Positions 1 through 6,587 of a stretch of DNA of 16,794 nucleotides are shown here, one piece after another. A program made the position numbers and the translations under genes. Within the stretch, counting starts at the first letter, position 1, and each line of letters opens with the position of its first letter. The stretch comes from Gammaproteobacteria bacterium (GTDB lineage Bacteria > Pseudomonadota > Gammaproteobacteria > UBA6429), in assembly GCA_030635835.1 (NCBI GenBank), contig DAOVYB010000014.1:1-16794 (forward strand). Reading direction: 5' to 3'. The notes beneath the pieces are model-generated. The model made no database searches. It was not told the DNA's origin and was given only the letters and a program-made list of their open reading frames with translations.

Positions 1-1
1 C

Positions 2-544
2 TCAATGGCAAAAGTTCTTTTTGCTGATAACTGTGCTGCTTGTCATCAGACAGGTGGTGATGGTGTAATAGGTTTCTATCCTAACTTGTTAGATGATGCA
101 TGGTTATGGGGTGGTAGTTTCAGTAAAATTCAGGAATCTATTACTAACGGCCGTAATGGTTCAATGCCTGCATTCAAAGGTCGTTTAACTGATAAGCAAA
201 CATCAGATGTTGCAGAATATGTTTTAAGTTTGTCAGGAAATGAAGTTGATTCTGCTGCCACAAAACGTGGTAAAGCTGTATTTACTACAGCGGGCGGTTG
301 TACTGCATGTCATGGTGCGGATGCAAAAGGTAACCCTGTTATGGGTTCAGCTAACCTGACTGATAAAATCTGGACAATAGCAGATGTCGCTGGTGCGGAT
401 ACAGCAGAAGCTAAGAAAGCTGCAGTTATGGATACTGTTAAGAATGGTAAAACACGTCAAATGCCGGCATGGAAAGAACGTTTATCGGCAACTGAAATTA
501 AGATGCTGACATATTACGTACATCAGTTGAGTGCAAGTAATTAG
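2..544 (+). CDS. ccoP: cbb3-type cytochrome c oxidase subunit III (diheme cytochrome c), 5'-truncated
   Basis: This is the 3' part of ccoP, the membrane-anchored diheme subunit that passes electrons to the CcoN/CcoO core of cbb3 oxidase. The reading frame is open to the left window edge, so the ATG at position 5 is an internal Met and the N-terminal membrane anchor lies outside. About 180 residues are visible, holding two periplasmic cytochrome c domains. Counting from the Met at 5, the first heme motif is CAACH (residues 10-14) with probable axial Met 54 in SMPAF. The second is CTACH (99-103) with probable axial Met 153 in QMPAW. The WLWGG stretch (33-37) is typical of CcoP. The gene is followed by a repeat and a terminator, so the upstream oxidase operon probably ends here, with ccoG downstream in the same direction. 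The family call is secure; only the length is incomplete. Confidence 0.95.
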   Translation, partial: SMAKVLFADNCAACHQTGGDGVIGFYPNLLDDAWLWGGSFSKIQESITNGRNGSMPAFKGRLTDKQTSDVAEYVLSLSGNEVDSAATKRGKAVFTTAGGCTACHGADAKGNPVMGSANLTDKIWTIADVAGADTAEAKKAAVMDTVKNGKTRQMPAWKERLSATEIKMLTYYVHQLSASN

Positions 545-564
545 TCATTACTTTAATTTACATG

Positions 565-640
565 TCATTGCGATGGAACAAAGTGACTGAAGTAATCTCA
601 TATTTAATGAATTTAACTTGAGATTGCTTCGCTAGACTGC
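565..640. repeat. Palindromic interspersed repeat, CATTGCGA family
   Basis: The left end reads TCATTGCGA (565-573). Inside is an imperfect dyad, AATCTCA (594-600) against TGAGATT (619-625). The same end motif and internal dyad occur in the element at 16516-16628 beside ftsY, so this is a dispersed family. This copy has no recognisable matching right end and looks degenerate. Just downstream, 668-686 has a short ACCGCAAAG-type piece, resembling the repeat at 14510-14553. No coding sequence was seen in 545-746. Confidence 0.55.
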
Positions 641-691
641 CATGTTTTACTCGCAGCTAAAGACTCACCGCAAAGACAGCGAAATTTAATT

Positions 692-725
692 AGAGGATGT
701 GTGTTTATATATACATCCTCTTTTT
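692..725 (+). terminator. Rho-independent terminator after ccoP
   Basis: A 9-bp perfect stem, AGAGGATGT (692-700) and ACATCCTCT (713-721), encloses a 12-nt AT-rich loop and runs into a T tract (721-725). Placed about 150 nt past the ccoP stop, it is a credible end for the oxidase structural operon. It implies that ccoG needs its own promoter or read-through. Confidence 0.75.
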
Positions 726-746
726 AGTATCTGGAAAAAGGTTTAT

Positions 747-779
747 ATGATGAAAAATCTAATGGGCATTACAGGTTAG
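747..779 (+). CDS. Ten-codon mini-ORF just upstream of ccoG (possible leader peptide)
   Basis: ATG at 747, with a second in-frame ATG at 750, opens a 10-codon frame (MMKNLMGITG) ending in TAG at 777-779. Its stop lies 8 nt before the ccoG start codon. A purine-rich ribosome-binding sequence, GGAAAAAGG (733-741), sits 5-8 nt upstream, better than anything directly before ccoG. It may serve translational coupling of ccoG. It could equally be chance, and nothing shows that the peptide has a function. Confidence 0.2.
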   Translation: MMKNLMGITG

Positions 780-787
780 CTATCGCT

Positions 788-2203
788 ATGCCAGAGGTAT
801 CATTTCAGGAAAGGATAGAGATATTTCCACGCTCTGTTAAGGGTCGATATCGCTCGATTAAAACGGGAATTCTTGTTCTTGCCTATGCAGTTTACTTTTT
901 ATTACCCTGGTTGCGATGGGAACGGGAAGCAGGATCTAATCAGGCTATTTTATTTGATATTGAAGGCAGGCGTTTTTATATATTTGATCTGGTTGTTTAT
1001 GCACAGGATATTTTCTGGCTAGCTGGTCTGCTGGTAATAGCCGCATTTTTACTTTTCTTTGTGACCGGTCTCGCTGGTCGTGTCTTTTGCGGATATTTTT
1101 GCTTTCAGACTTTGTGGACAGATGTTTTTGTGTTTATTGAACGTCTTGTACAAGGTGAACGTAATGCACGTATAAAACTTTCACAGGCTCCCTGGTCTAA
1201 TGAAAAAATGATCAAAATGACTTTAACTCATTTTCTCTGGGTTTTAGTTTCATTATTGACTGGATTATCTTTCACGCTTTACTGGGGCGATGCGCCTGAG
1301 CTTCTGCTGCAAATGCTGACGGGACATGCACCATTTGCAGCTTATGCAACAACATTGTTTTTGACTATAACGACGTATGTTATGGCTGGTTTAGCCCGTG
1401 AACAGGTCTGTACATATATGTGTCCTTATGCTCGTTTTCAGGCGGTCATGTTTGATTCAGATACTTTGATCGTTGCTTATGATGAAAAACGTGGTGAAAG
1501 AGAAACGGGTCGAAAAAAACCTGCCAAAGGTATAATGACTTCTGCTGAACGTGATAACGCATCAGTGGGTGATTGTATTGATTGTGGCTATTGTGTGCAG
1601 GTTTGCCCAACAGGTATCGATATCAGAAATGGTATGCAATATCAATGTACTTCATGTGCTTTATGTATTGATGCCTGTAATACCATTATGACATCAATTA
1701 AGTTCCCTACAGGCTTAATTAGATATTCTTCTGAGCATGCGCTTGAAGGTAAAAAAACACATTTCTTCAAGGCAAAAAATATTGGTTATGCAGTTACTTT
1801 AGTTGCAACGATTATATTGTTAGTCTGGAGTATTGCGACACAGAGTGATATTGAAATGCTGGTACAACAAATACGCCAGCCATTATCAGTAACCTTGTCA
1901 GATGGTCGAGTACAAAATCGCTATGATATAAAAATAAATAATAAAACCAACAAGCCAGTTAAATATAGAATATCTATCGAAGGTATTAAAGATGCCGAAT
2001 TAGATATGGGTAAATTTAGTGAAATAAAACTGTCTGCCGAACATAGTGTTAAATTAATAGCAAAAGTTAGGGTTTCACCGGTTGATGTATCAAGAAGCAA
2101 CACAAAGTTTAATTTTGTGATTAATTCAATTGATAGCAAAGTTAAACGAAAAGTGGTTCAGCAAAATGTTTTTTATGTTCCGGAAAAACAATTAATTAAG
2201 TGA
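788..2203 (+). CDS. ccoG: Cytochrome c oxidase accessory protein CcoG (FixG-type polyferredoxin)
   Basis: CcoG is an inner-membrane iron-sulfur protein of cbb3 oxidase maturation; in studied family members it reduces Cu(II) to Cu(I) for the copper centre of CcoN. The 471-residue protein has hydrophobic segments near residues 25-42, 70-95, 145-165, 185-203 and 332-350. Conserved FCGYFC (100-105) and REQVCTYMCPYARFQ (204-218) lie in the membrane half. Two ferredoxin cysteine sets follow: C263, C266, C269, C273 and C287, C290, C293, C297. The C-terminal 100 residues resemble the Ig-like FixG_C domain. The loop reads CGYFCFQTLW, where many homologues have CGYTCPQTVW. The ATG at 788 fits family length although its Shine-Dalgarno is weak. 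ccoH starts 20 nt after the stop. Confidence 0.95.
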   Translation: MPEVSFQERIEIFPRSVKGRYRSIKTGILVLAYAVYFLLPWLRWEREAGSNQAILFDIEGRRFYIFDLVVYAQDIFWLAGLLVIAAFLLFFVTGLAGRVFCGYFCFQTLWTDVFVFIERLVQGERNARIKLSQAPWSNEKMIKMTLTHFLWVLVSLLTGLSFTLYWGDAPELLLQMLTGHAPFAAYATTLFLTITTYVMAGLAREQVCTYMCPYARFQAVMFDSDTLIVAYDEKRGERETGRKKPAKGIMTSAERDNASVGDCIDCGYCVQVCPTGIDIRNGMQYQCTSCALCIDACNTIMTSIKFPTGLIRYSSEHALEGKKTHFFKAKNIGYAVTLVATIILLVWSIATQSDIEMLVQQIRQPLSVTLSDGRVQNRYDIKINNKTNKPVKYRISIEGIKDAELDMGKFSEIKLSAEHSVKLIAKVRVSPVDVSRSNTKFNFVINSIDSKVKRKVVQQNVFYVPEKQLIK

Positions 2204-2223
2204 TTAACAGGAAATAAGAACGA

Positions 2224-3051
2224 GTGACAAATATATTAGTAACATTATTAGGTGGCGTTTTTGTTATTGCAGCGATTTTTATATTGCTATATCAAACAAC
2301 AAATATGTCAGGAAAAATGGTTGCGACTGTTATGGCTTTTGCCGTAACCGGTACCTATGTTCCTGTTTCAATTTTCACCTGGCCGGGTGCTGATGTTTTT
2401 GCTATTCATATCGCACTTTATCTTGTTAGTGTTTATGTATTAGCTATTATCACTTCACAACGAGATGCACGTCGACAAGCAGGAAAGGAAGGCTTTGGTT
2501 TTCACTGGGCACCTGCAGCAATAGTGACGTTTTTTGTTGTGCTGATCATCATGGATTCTTTCTTTATTATGTTTGCGACAAAAGGAATGGATACAAATAT
2601 AGCTAAACTATTGTTGCCTGAACCGAAGTCAGGCCGAAAAGTGAGTTCACGTTTCCCAGGCACAGTGAGTCATGACTATCACCAAAAACAAAATCAATAT
2701 AATGATTACCTTAAACGTTTTGAAGCGCAGAAGTTGCGTGACTGGACTATTCGTAAGGGTTGGTTAGGCGAAGCAGTGGTAAACAAACCTGCTATATTCA
2801 GAGTTGAAATCAAAACAAATAAACAGCAAGTTGTGAGTAAAGCCGAAATTAGCGGCAAGTTTTTACGACCTGCTGATAGTAAAATGGATATGAATTTTGT
2901 TATGCAGGAAATCGAACCTGGTGTATATCAGCAAAGTATCATTTTAACAGAACCGGGTAACTGGGATTTAATTTTAAAAATCCATAAAGGCTCGGATGAT
3001 CACGAAGTACGTGCTAAAACAGTTATTAAAGAATACGATATAACAAAATAA
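2224..3051 (+). CDS. ccoH: FixH/CcoH-type cbb3 oxidase assembly protein with extended membrane N-terminus
   Basis: CcoH helps assemble or stabilise cbb3 oxidase in the inner membrane. The protein starts at GTG 2224, with AGGA about 11 nt upstream, and has 275 residues, clearly longer than the roughly 150-180 residues usual for FixH. The first 90 residues carry two or three additional hydrophobic segments (near 3-23, 32-52 and 58-76). The usual FixH membrane helix follows at about 97-118. Residues 150-275 match the FixH periplasmic domain: a Tyr/His-rich segment (HDYHQKQNQYNDYL), then a beta-rich part ending in EPGNWDLILKI. Position between ccoG and ccoI supports the call. The extra N-terminal region is either a lineage-specific extension or a fusion to a small membrane protein. 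Confidence 0.85.
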   Translation: MTNILVTLLGGVFVIAAIFILLYQTTNMSGKMVATVMAFAVTGTYVPVSIFTWPGADVFAIHIALYLVSVYVLAIITSQRDARRQAGKEGFGFHWAPAAIVTFFVVLIIMDSFFIMFATKGMDTNIAKLLLPEPKSGRKVSSRFPGTVSHDYHQKQNQYNDYLKRFEAQKLRDWTIRKGWLGEAVVNKPAIFRVEIKTNKQQVVSKAEISGKFLRPADSKMDMNFVMQEIEPGVYQQSIILTEPGNWDLILKIHKGSDDHEVRAKTVIKEYDITK

Positions 3052-3057
3052 AATATT

Positions 3058-3218
3058 AACCGCCAAGGCGCCAAGAACGCCAAGTTTTTAAAGACGTTAT
3101 GCTTTGTCGCAGTCTAATTTATAGTTATTTAACTTTAAAAATTATTAACTGCCAAATTATCAGAGACATCAAGTTTTTAATAATTTTGTACCTTGGCGTT
3201 CTTGGCGCCTTGGCGGTT
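3058..3218. repeat. 161-bp inverted-repeat element with 27-bp perfect ends
   Basis: The 27 bases at 3058-3084 are the exact reverse complement of 3192-3218. Each arm is itself built from repeats of a CGCCAAG-like unit. The inner 107 bp are AT-rich and carry no gene. The element fills most of the ccoH-ccoI gap. In mRNA it could form a long hairpin affecting read-through or stability; as DNA it resembles a MITE-like dispersed repeat. No transposase was seen. Confidence 0.85.
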
Positions 3219-3246
3219 CAATTATCAGCATTTAATGGGGCTATGT

Positions 3247-5703
3247 ATGACAGGTGATCAAGAAGAAAACTGCTTTCATTGCAGCCTGCCTGTCCCTAAA
3301 AACAGTTCATACTTTGTTTCTATCGAAGGTAAAGAGCAGGCTATGTGTTGCCCGGGTTGTCAGGCGGTAGCAAAAGCGATTGTTGATGGTGGCCTTACCA
3401 GTTTTTATACCTATCGTACCGATACCACTCCCACTGCACGTGCAGCAGTTCCTGAAGTTCTGCAAGAGCTCACCTTATACGATAAACCAGAACTCCAAAA
3501 AACATTTGTAAGTACAGATGAAAACAATCTGAAACAAGCATCCTTAATTCTTGAAGGAATCGTTTGTGCTGCATGCGTATGGTTAAACGAACGACATATT
3601 AATGCATTACCGGGTGTGGTTGAGTTTAGTGTGAATTATTCAACGCATCGGGCACGTGTGCGCTGGGATGATACCCAGATTCAATTAAGTGATATTTTAC
3701 AGGCGATTGCTTCTATTGGTTATCTTGCGCATCCGTTTGATGCTGGCAGGCAAGAAGCTGTTTATAAAAAAGAACGATCTAATGCATTAAAGCGTTTAGC
3801 GGTTGCCGGTTTGGGTGCGATACAAGTGATGATGCTCGCGGTGGCCCTTTATGCCGGTGATTATTCCGGAATGGATTCGGGGCTTGAGAACTTTATGCGC
3901 TGGGTCAGTTTGCTTATTGCAACACCCGTGGTTTTTTATTCAGCCCGATCTTTTTTTAGCTCTGCCTGGCGCGATCTTAAGGTTCATCAACTGGGAATGG
4001 ATGTGCCAGTATCTTTAGCCATTGGTTTAGCCTATGCCGCAAGTTGTTGGGCAACAGTCACTCGAAGTGGCGAAATTTATTTTGACTCGGTCACCATGTT
4101 TACTTTTTTCTTACTGGCAGGTCGTTTTCTTGAAATGGGTGCGCGACAAAAAGCCGGTCAGGCAGCAGAAGAGCTGGTAAAACTTTTACCGGCAATGGCC
4201 ACCCGAGTAACAGCTGATGGCGATGAAACCGTCGCAGTAACAGAACTGGCTTGTGGAGATAAAGTCCGGGTAAAACCTGGTGACAGTATCCCCGCCGATA
4301 GTGTGATAGTTGAAGGCCGTAGCAGTATTGATGAATCATTACTGACTGGTGAAAGTCATCCCATTGCAAAAGCAATCGGTGAAAATGTGATTGGTGGTAC
4401 GGTTAATATTGAAAGTCCATTAGTGGTTGAGGTGCAAAAGGTAGGTGAAGATACGGTACTTGCATCCATTCAGCGCTTATTAGATCGGGCACAACTGGAA
4501 AAACCCAGCATTGCAAAAACAGCCGACAGGGTTGCTGCCTACTTCGTTGGTTTTTTACTTGTGCTGGTGAGCCTGGTTGCGTTGTGGTGGTGGCAACACG
4601 ATCCTGATCAGGCATTCTGGATAGCTATTTCTTTATTAGTTGTGACCTGCCCTTGTGCATTATCACTGGCTACGCCGGCAGCGATGACGGCAGCAACAGG
4701 ATCATTAACCCGATTAGGTGTATTGACAACACGCGGGCATGCATTAGAGACACTCGCCAAAGTTACCCATGTGGTGCTGGATAAAACGGGTACTTTAACC
4801 CAGGGCCGTCTTGCGCTTGAATCAACAAAATTGTTTTCTGAACTGAATGAACAACAAAGTTTAAATATTGCTGCTGCGCTTGAATTAGGATCCGAGCATC
4901 CGGTAGCGAAAGTGTTTTTACAAAATGCAGTAAGCGCATCGATACCTGTCGCTGAAGAGATTGAAGCGATACCCGGTCAGGGCGTAACAGGAATAATTAA
5001 AGGTAGTCGTTATTATTTAGGTTGTGCCGCTTATATTGAAGCAAGTATTAAAACGGCAAAAGGTAATTCATGGCAGGATTTTTCTGCCTTAAATGACAGT
5101 CCAGAAAACGCAACGGAGATTTTTCTCGCGAGTGAAGACAAATTATTAGCAGTATTTTTCCTGAGTGATGTATTACGATCGCAAGCTGCAGAGTCAGTGC
5201 GGGACTTAAAAGCGTTAGGTAAAAATGTCTGGTTAGTCAGTGGTGATAATGAAGCGGCGGTATCCTATATCGCTGATCAGGTTGGCATTGATACTACACG
5301 CCATAGCATGAAGCCTGAAGACAAACTTGCTGTGATTCACGAATTACAGCAACAAGGTGAAGTTGTGGCAATGATTGGTGATGGTGTGAATGATGCCCCG
5401 GTTCTTGCAGCCGCTCAAGTATCAATCGCAATGGGAGGCGGTACGCAATTGGCGCAGGCCAGTGCAGATATGGTGTTGCTATCAGAACATCTGCCACATT
5501 TAGTGGATGCCATCAAAATGGCACAGCGCAGTGTCAATATTGTTCACCAAAATCTCGCTTGGGCGTTAATTTACAATGTCATAGCCTTACCATTGGCATC
5601 AATGGGCTATATCGCACCCTGGATGGCCGCAATTGGCATGTCAGCCAGCTCGTTGGTTGTGGTCTTAAATGCCTTGCGCCTAAACAAGTCAGTGGATATT
5701 TAA
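3247..5703 (+). CDS. ccoI: Copper-transporting P1B-type ATPase for cbb3 oxidase assembly
   Basis: CcoI/FixI is an inner-membrane copper ATPase that supplies copper to cbb3 oxidase. From the ATG at 3247 it has 818 residues. A cysteine-rich N-terminal metal-binding domain comes first (CFHC at 9-12, CCPGC at 34-38). An HMA domain follows with CAAC at 107-110. Then come the membrane helices, TGES (367-370), the transmembrane CPC copper motif (468-470), the phosphorylation motif DKTGT (from 512) and GDGVNDAP (D712). All core catalytic motifs are intact. I chose 3247 because GGGG lies 6 nt upstream. The longest open frame begins at a TTG at 3193 inside the repeat arm, which is unlikely; ATG 3235 is possible but has no ribosome-binding site. 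Confidence 0.93.
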   Translation: MTGDQEENCFHCSLPVPKNSSYFVSIEGKEQAMCCPGCQAVAKAIVDGGLTSFYTYRTDTTPTARAAVPEVLQELTLYDKPELQKTFVSTDENNLKQASLILEGIVCAACVWLNERHINALPGVVEFSVNYSTHRARVRWDDTQIQLSDILQAIASIGYLAHPFDAGRQEAVYKKERSNALKRLAVAGLGAIQVMMLAVALYAGDYSGMDSGLENFMRWVSLLIATPVVFYSARSFFSSAWRDLKVHQLGMDVPVSLAIGLAYAASCWATVTRSGEIYFDSVTMFTFFLLAGRFLEMGARQKAGQAAEELVKLLPAMATRVTADGDETVAVTELACGDKVRVKPGDSIPADSVIVEGRSSIDESLLTGESHPIAKAIGENVIGGTVNIESPLVVEVQKVGEDTVLASIQRLLDRAQLEKPSIAKTADRVAAYFVGFLLVLVSLVALWWWQHDPDQAFWIAISLLVVTCPCALSLATPAAMTAATGSLTRLGVLTTRGHALETLAKVTHVVLDKTGTLTQGRLALESTKLFSELNEQQSLNIAAALELGSEHPVAKVFLQNAVSASIPVAEEIEAIPGQGVTGIIKGSRYYLGCAAYIEASIKTAKGNSWQDFSALNDSPENATEIFLASEDKLLAVFFLSDVLRSQAAESVRDLKALGKNVWLVSGDNEAAVSYIADQVGIDTTRHSMKPEDKLAVIHELQQQGEVVAMIGDGVNDAPVLAAAQVSIAMGGGTQLAQASADMVLLSEHLPHLVDAIKMAQRSVNIVHQNLAWALIYNVIALPLASMGYIAPWMAAIGMSASSLVVVLNALRLNKSVDI

Positions 5704-5715
5704 AAACATAAAATA

Positions 5716-5796
5716 TTGAACCACAGAGGTCACGGAGGTTCACAGAGAAATAAGAATTTAAAACCTCTGTGTACCCCTGTGACCTCTGTGGTTCAA
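5716..5796. repeat. Inverted-repeat element, CCACAGAGG family
   Basis: Arms 5716-5747 and 5765-5796 are 32 nt each, with 29 of 32 positions complementary and a 17-nt loop. The element fills most of the ccoI-ccoS gap. The same arm sequence type occurs at 9993-10180, so this is a dispersed family in this genome. As RNA it would form a strong hairpin that may reduce read-through into ccoS. Confidence 0.8.
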
Positions 5797-5833
5797 GAAG
5801 TATTTTGAATTAGTTACATTCCTCCATACCGCG

Positions 5834-5846
5834 TATAATCCCTCTC
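5834..5846 (+). promoter_or_regulatory. Putative ccoS promoter -10 giving a leaderless transcript
   Basis: A perfect TATAAT (5834-5839) lies 7 nt before the ccoS ATG, so transcription would start at about 5845-5847. The segment before the ATG is pyrimidine-rich (CCCTCTC) and has no Shine-Dalgarno. The -35 is poor (around TTAGTT, 5810-5815). Read together, this suggests a leaderless ccoS mRNA, but the promoter has not been shown. Confidence 0.4.
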
Positions 5847-6050
5847 ATGGAAATACTTTATTTATTAATTCCCTTGGGTTTATTTGTGCTGGGTGTGGCG
5901 ATTTGGGGCTTCCTCTGGGCGGTGAAAACGGGTCAGTTTGATGATATGGAAGGGCCAGCACACCGTATTTTGATGGATGATGACGATATTCGCATTCCCA
6001 GTCGAAACCCGGACGAAGCTCAAAAAGCATCGGATTCAGAGAGTAAATAA
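5847..6050 (+). CDS. ccoS: cbb3 oxidase maturation protein CcoS
   Basis: CcoS is a small inner-membrane protein needed for cofactor (heme and copper) insertion into cbb3 oxidase. The 67-residue protein has one N-terminal membrane helix (about residues 4-25) ending in the family signature FLWAVKTGQFDD (23-34). A short cytoplasmic tail follows, with HRILMDDDD (39-47) and a Ser/Asp/Lys-rich end. Length and motifs match the family. It follows ccoI after a 143-nt gap filled by a repeat, so co-transcription is uncertain. The start lacks a ribosome-binding site but agrees with the family N-terminus. Confidence 0.93.
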   Translation: MEILYLLIPLGLFVLGVAIWGFLWAVKTGQFDDMEGPAHRILMDDDDIRIPSRNPDEAQKASDSESK

Positions 6051-6154
6051 GACGCTATTCTCGCTGTAGTGTGAATAAAACAGTGCCAAATTGTTGAAAA
6101 TATCGCTATTTAGCCTTGAGCGAACTAATCTAAGATAGTTTAAGATTAAACGGC

Positions 6155-6183
6155 TTGATGTTGTTTTGTTAGTCTATTAGAAT
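6155..6183 (+). promoter_or_regulatory. Putative sigma-70 promoter of the 33-codon gene
   Basis: TTGATG (6155-6160), a 17-bp spacer and TAGAAT (6178-6183) form a good sigma-70-type promoter. The predicted start near 6190 would give a leader of about 40 nt before the small gene and a transcript of about 200 nt ending at the 6356-6388 terminator. Confidence 0.55.
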
Positions 6184-6229
6184 TCGCTTAAATAGTTTTC
6201 GCGTAAATAAGATTTTGAGGTCACCCTAA

Positions 6230-6331
6230 ATGAAAGATATGTTTACTTTTCAGAATTTTCCAATGGCAATAATCATCGCTTTGATTGCTATTTCCTGGTT
6301 GAGTTTTTTATCAGTAATATTTTTTGGTTAA
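6230..6331 (+). CDS. Small hydrophobic membrane peptide, 33 residues, unknown function
   Basis: This short gene has ATG at 6230, TAA at 6329-6331 and a GAGG Shine-Dalgarno (6217-6220) 9 nt upstream. The peptide begins MKDMFTFQNFPM; residues 12-32 form one hydrophobic helix rich in Ile, Leu, Phe and Ser, with a single Trp. It has its own predicted promoter and a strong terminator, so it looks like an autonomous gene. It lies 179 nt after ccoS. cbb3 oxidases can carry very small single-helix subunits (CcoQ, and CcoM in Pseudomonas stutzeri), so a role as an accessory subunit is conceivable. I do not recognise a family. A small regulatory RNA is the main alternative. Confidence 0.6.
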   Translation: MKDMFTFQNFPMAIIIALIAISWLSFLSVIFFG

Positions 6332-6355
6332 CACCAAATTTTTAAGTTATTCCTG

Positions 6356-6388
6356 AAAAAGGGGACACTGAAAAGTGTCCCCTTTTTT
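6356..6388 (+). terminator. Strong Rho-independent terminator
   Basis: A 9-bp perfect stem, GGGGACACT (6361-6369) and AGTGTCCCC (6374-6382), closes a GAAA loop. It is flanked by A5 (6356-6360) and T6 (6383-6388). It ends the small-peptide unit 25 nt after its stop; the A/T flanks could let it act on both strands. Confidence 0.92.
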
Positions 6389-6484
6389 ATTACGGTTTTC
6401 CTGCACTCCATGCTTGCCTCACTTTTGTAAAATTGCTTTAGGCGATTTCGTTTTTGTTGAGTAAATCCTTATTACACAATATTT

Positions 6485-6504
6485 TTCAGCGAATTATTGC
6501 TGAA
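6485..6504. promoter_or_regulatory. Dyad upstream of the vWA operon, possible operator
   Basis: TTCAGC (6485-6490) and GCTGAA (6499-6504) form a perfect 6-bp dyad around an 8-bp AT centre, and AT-rich symmetry extends outward. It lies about 85 nt before the vWA gene start, where a regulator site could be. No regulator family was recognised. The rest of 6389-6587 holds no gene. Confidence 0.25.
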
Positions 6505-6587
6505 TAAATCATGACGTAACCTTAAGTATTTTTTTCATAGGACGTTATTCTAGATATATAACGGGCTTTTTGCTTAGGAATCATGCT

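Noticed and set aside
1921..2139. Minus-strand open frame inside ccoG, and similar frames inside ccoI, the vWA gene, the coiled-coil gene, the response regulator, ftsE and ftsY
   Set aside because: They lie opposite or out of frame within well-supported genes, have no recognisable domains and no ribosome-binding support.
3193..3246. N-terminal extension of CcoI starting at TTG 3193
   Set aside because: The extra 18 residues are encoded by the inverted-repeat arm and have no ribosome-binding site; ATG 3247 has a GGGG site and matches family N-termini.
5845..6030. Minus-strand frame opposite ccoS
   Set aside because: ccoS on the plus strand is a clear family match across the same bases.
6121..6190. 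FNR/Anr box upstream of the small-peptide gene or elsewhere in the cco region
   Set aside because: TTGAT occurs at 6155 but the matching ATCAA half at the required spacing is missing; no full TTGAT-N4-ATCAA was seen near ccoG, ccoS or the small gene.
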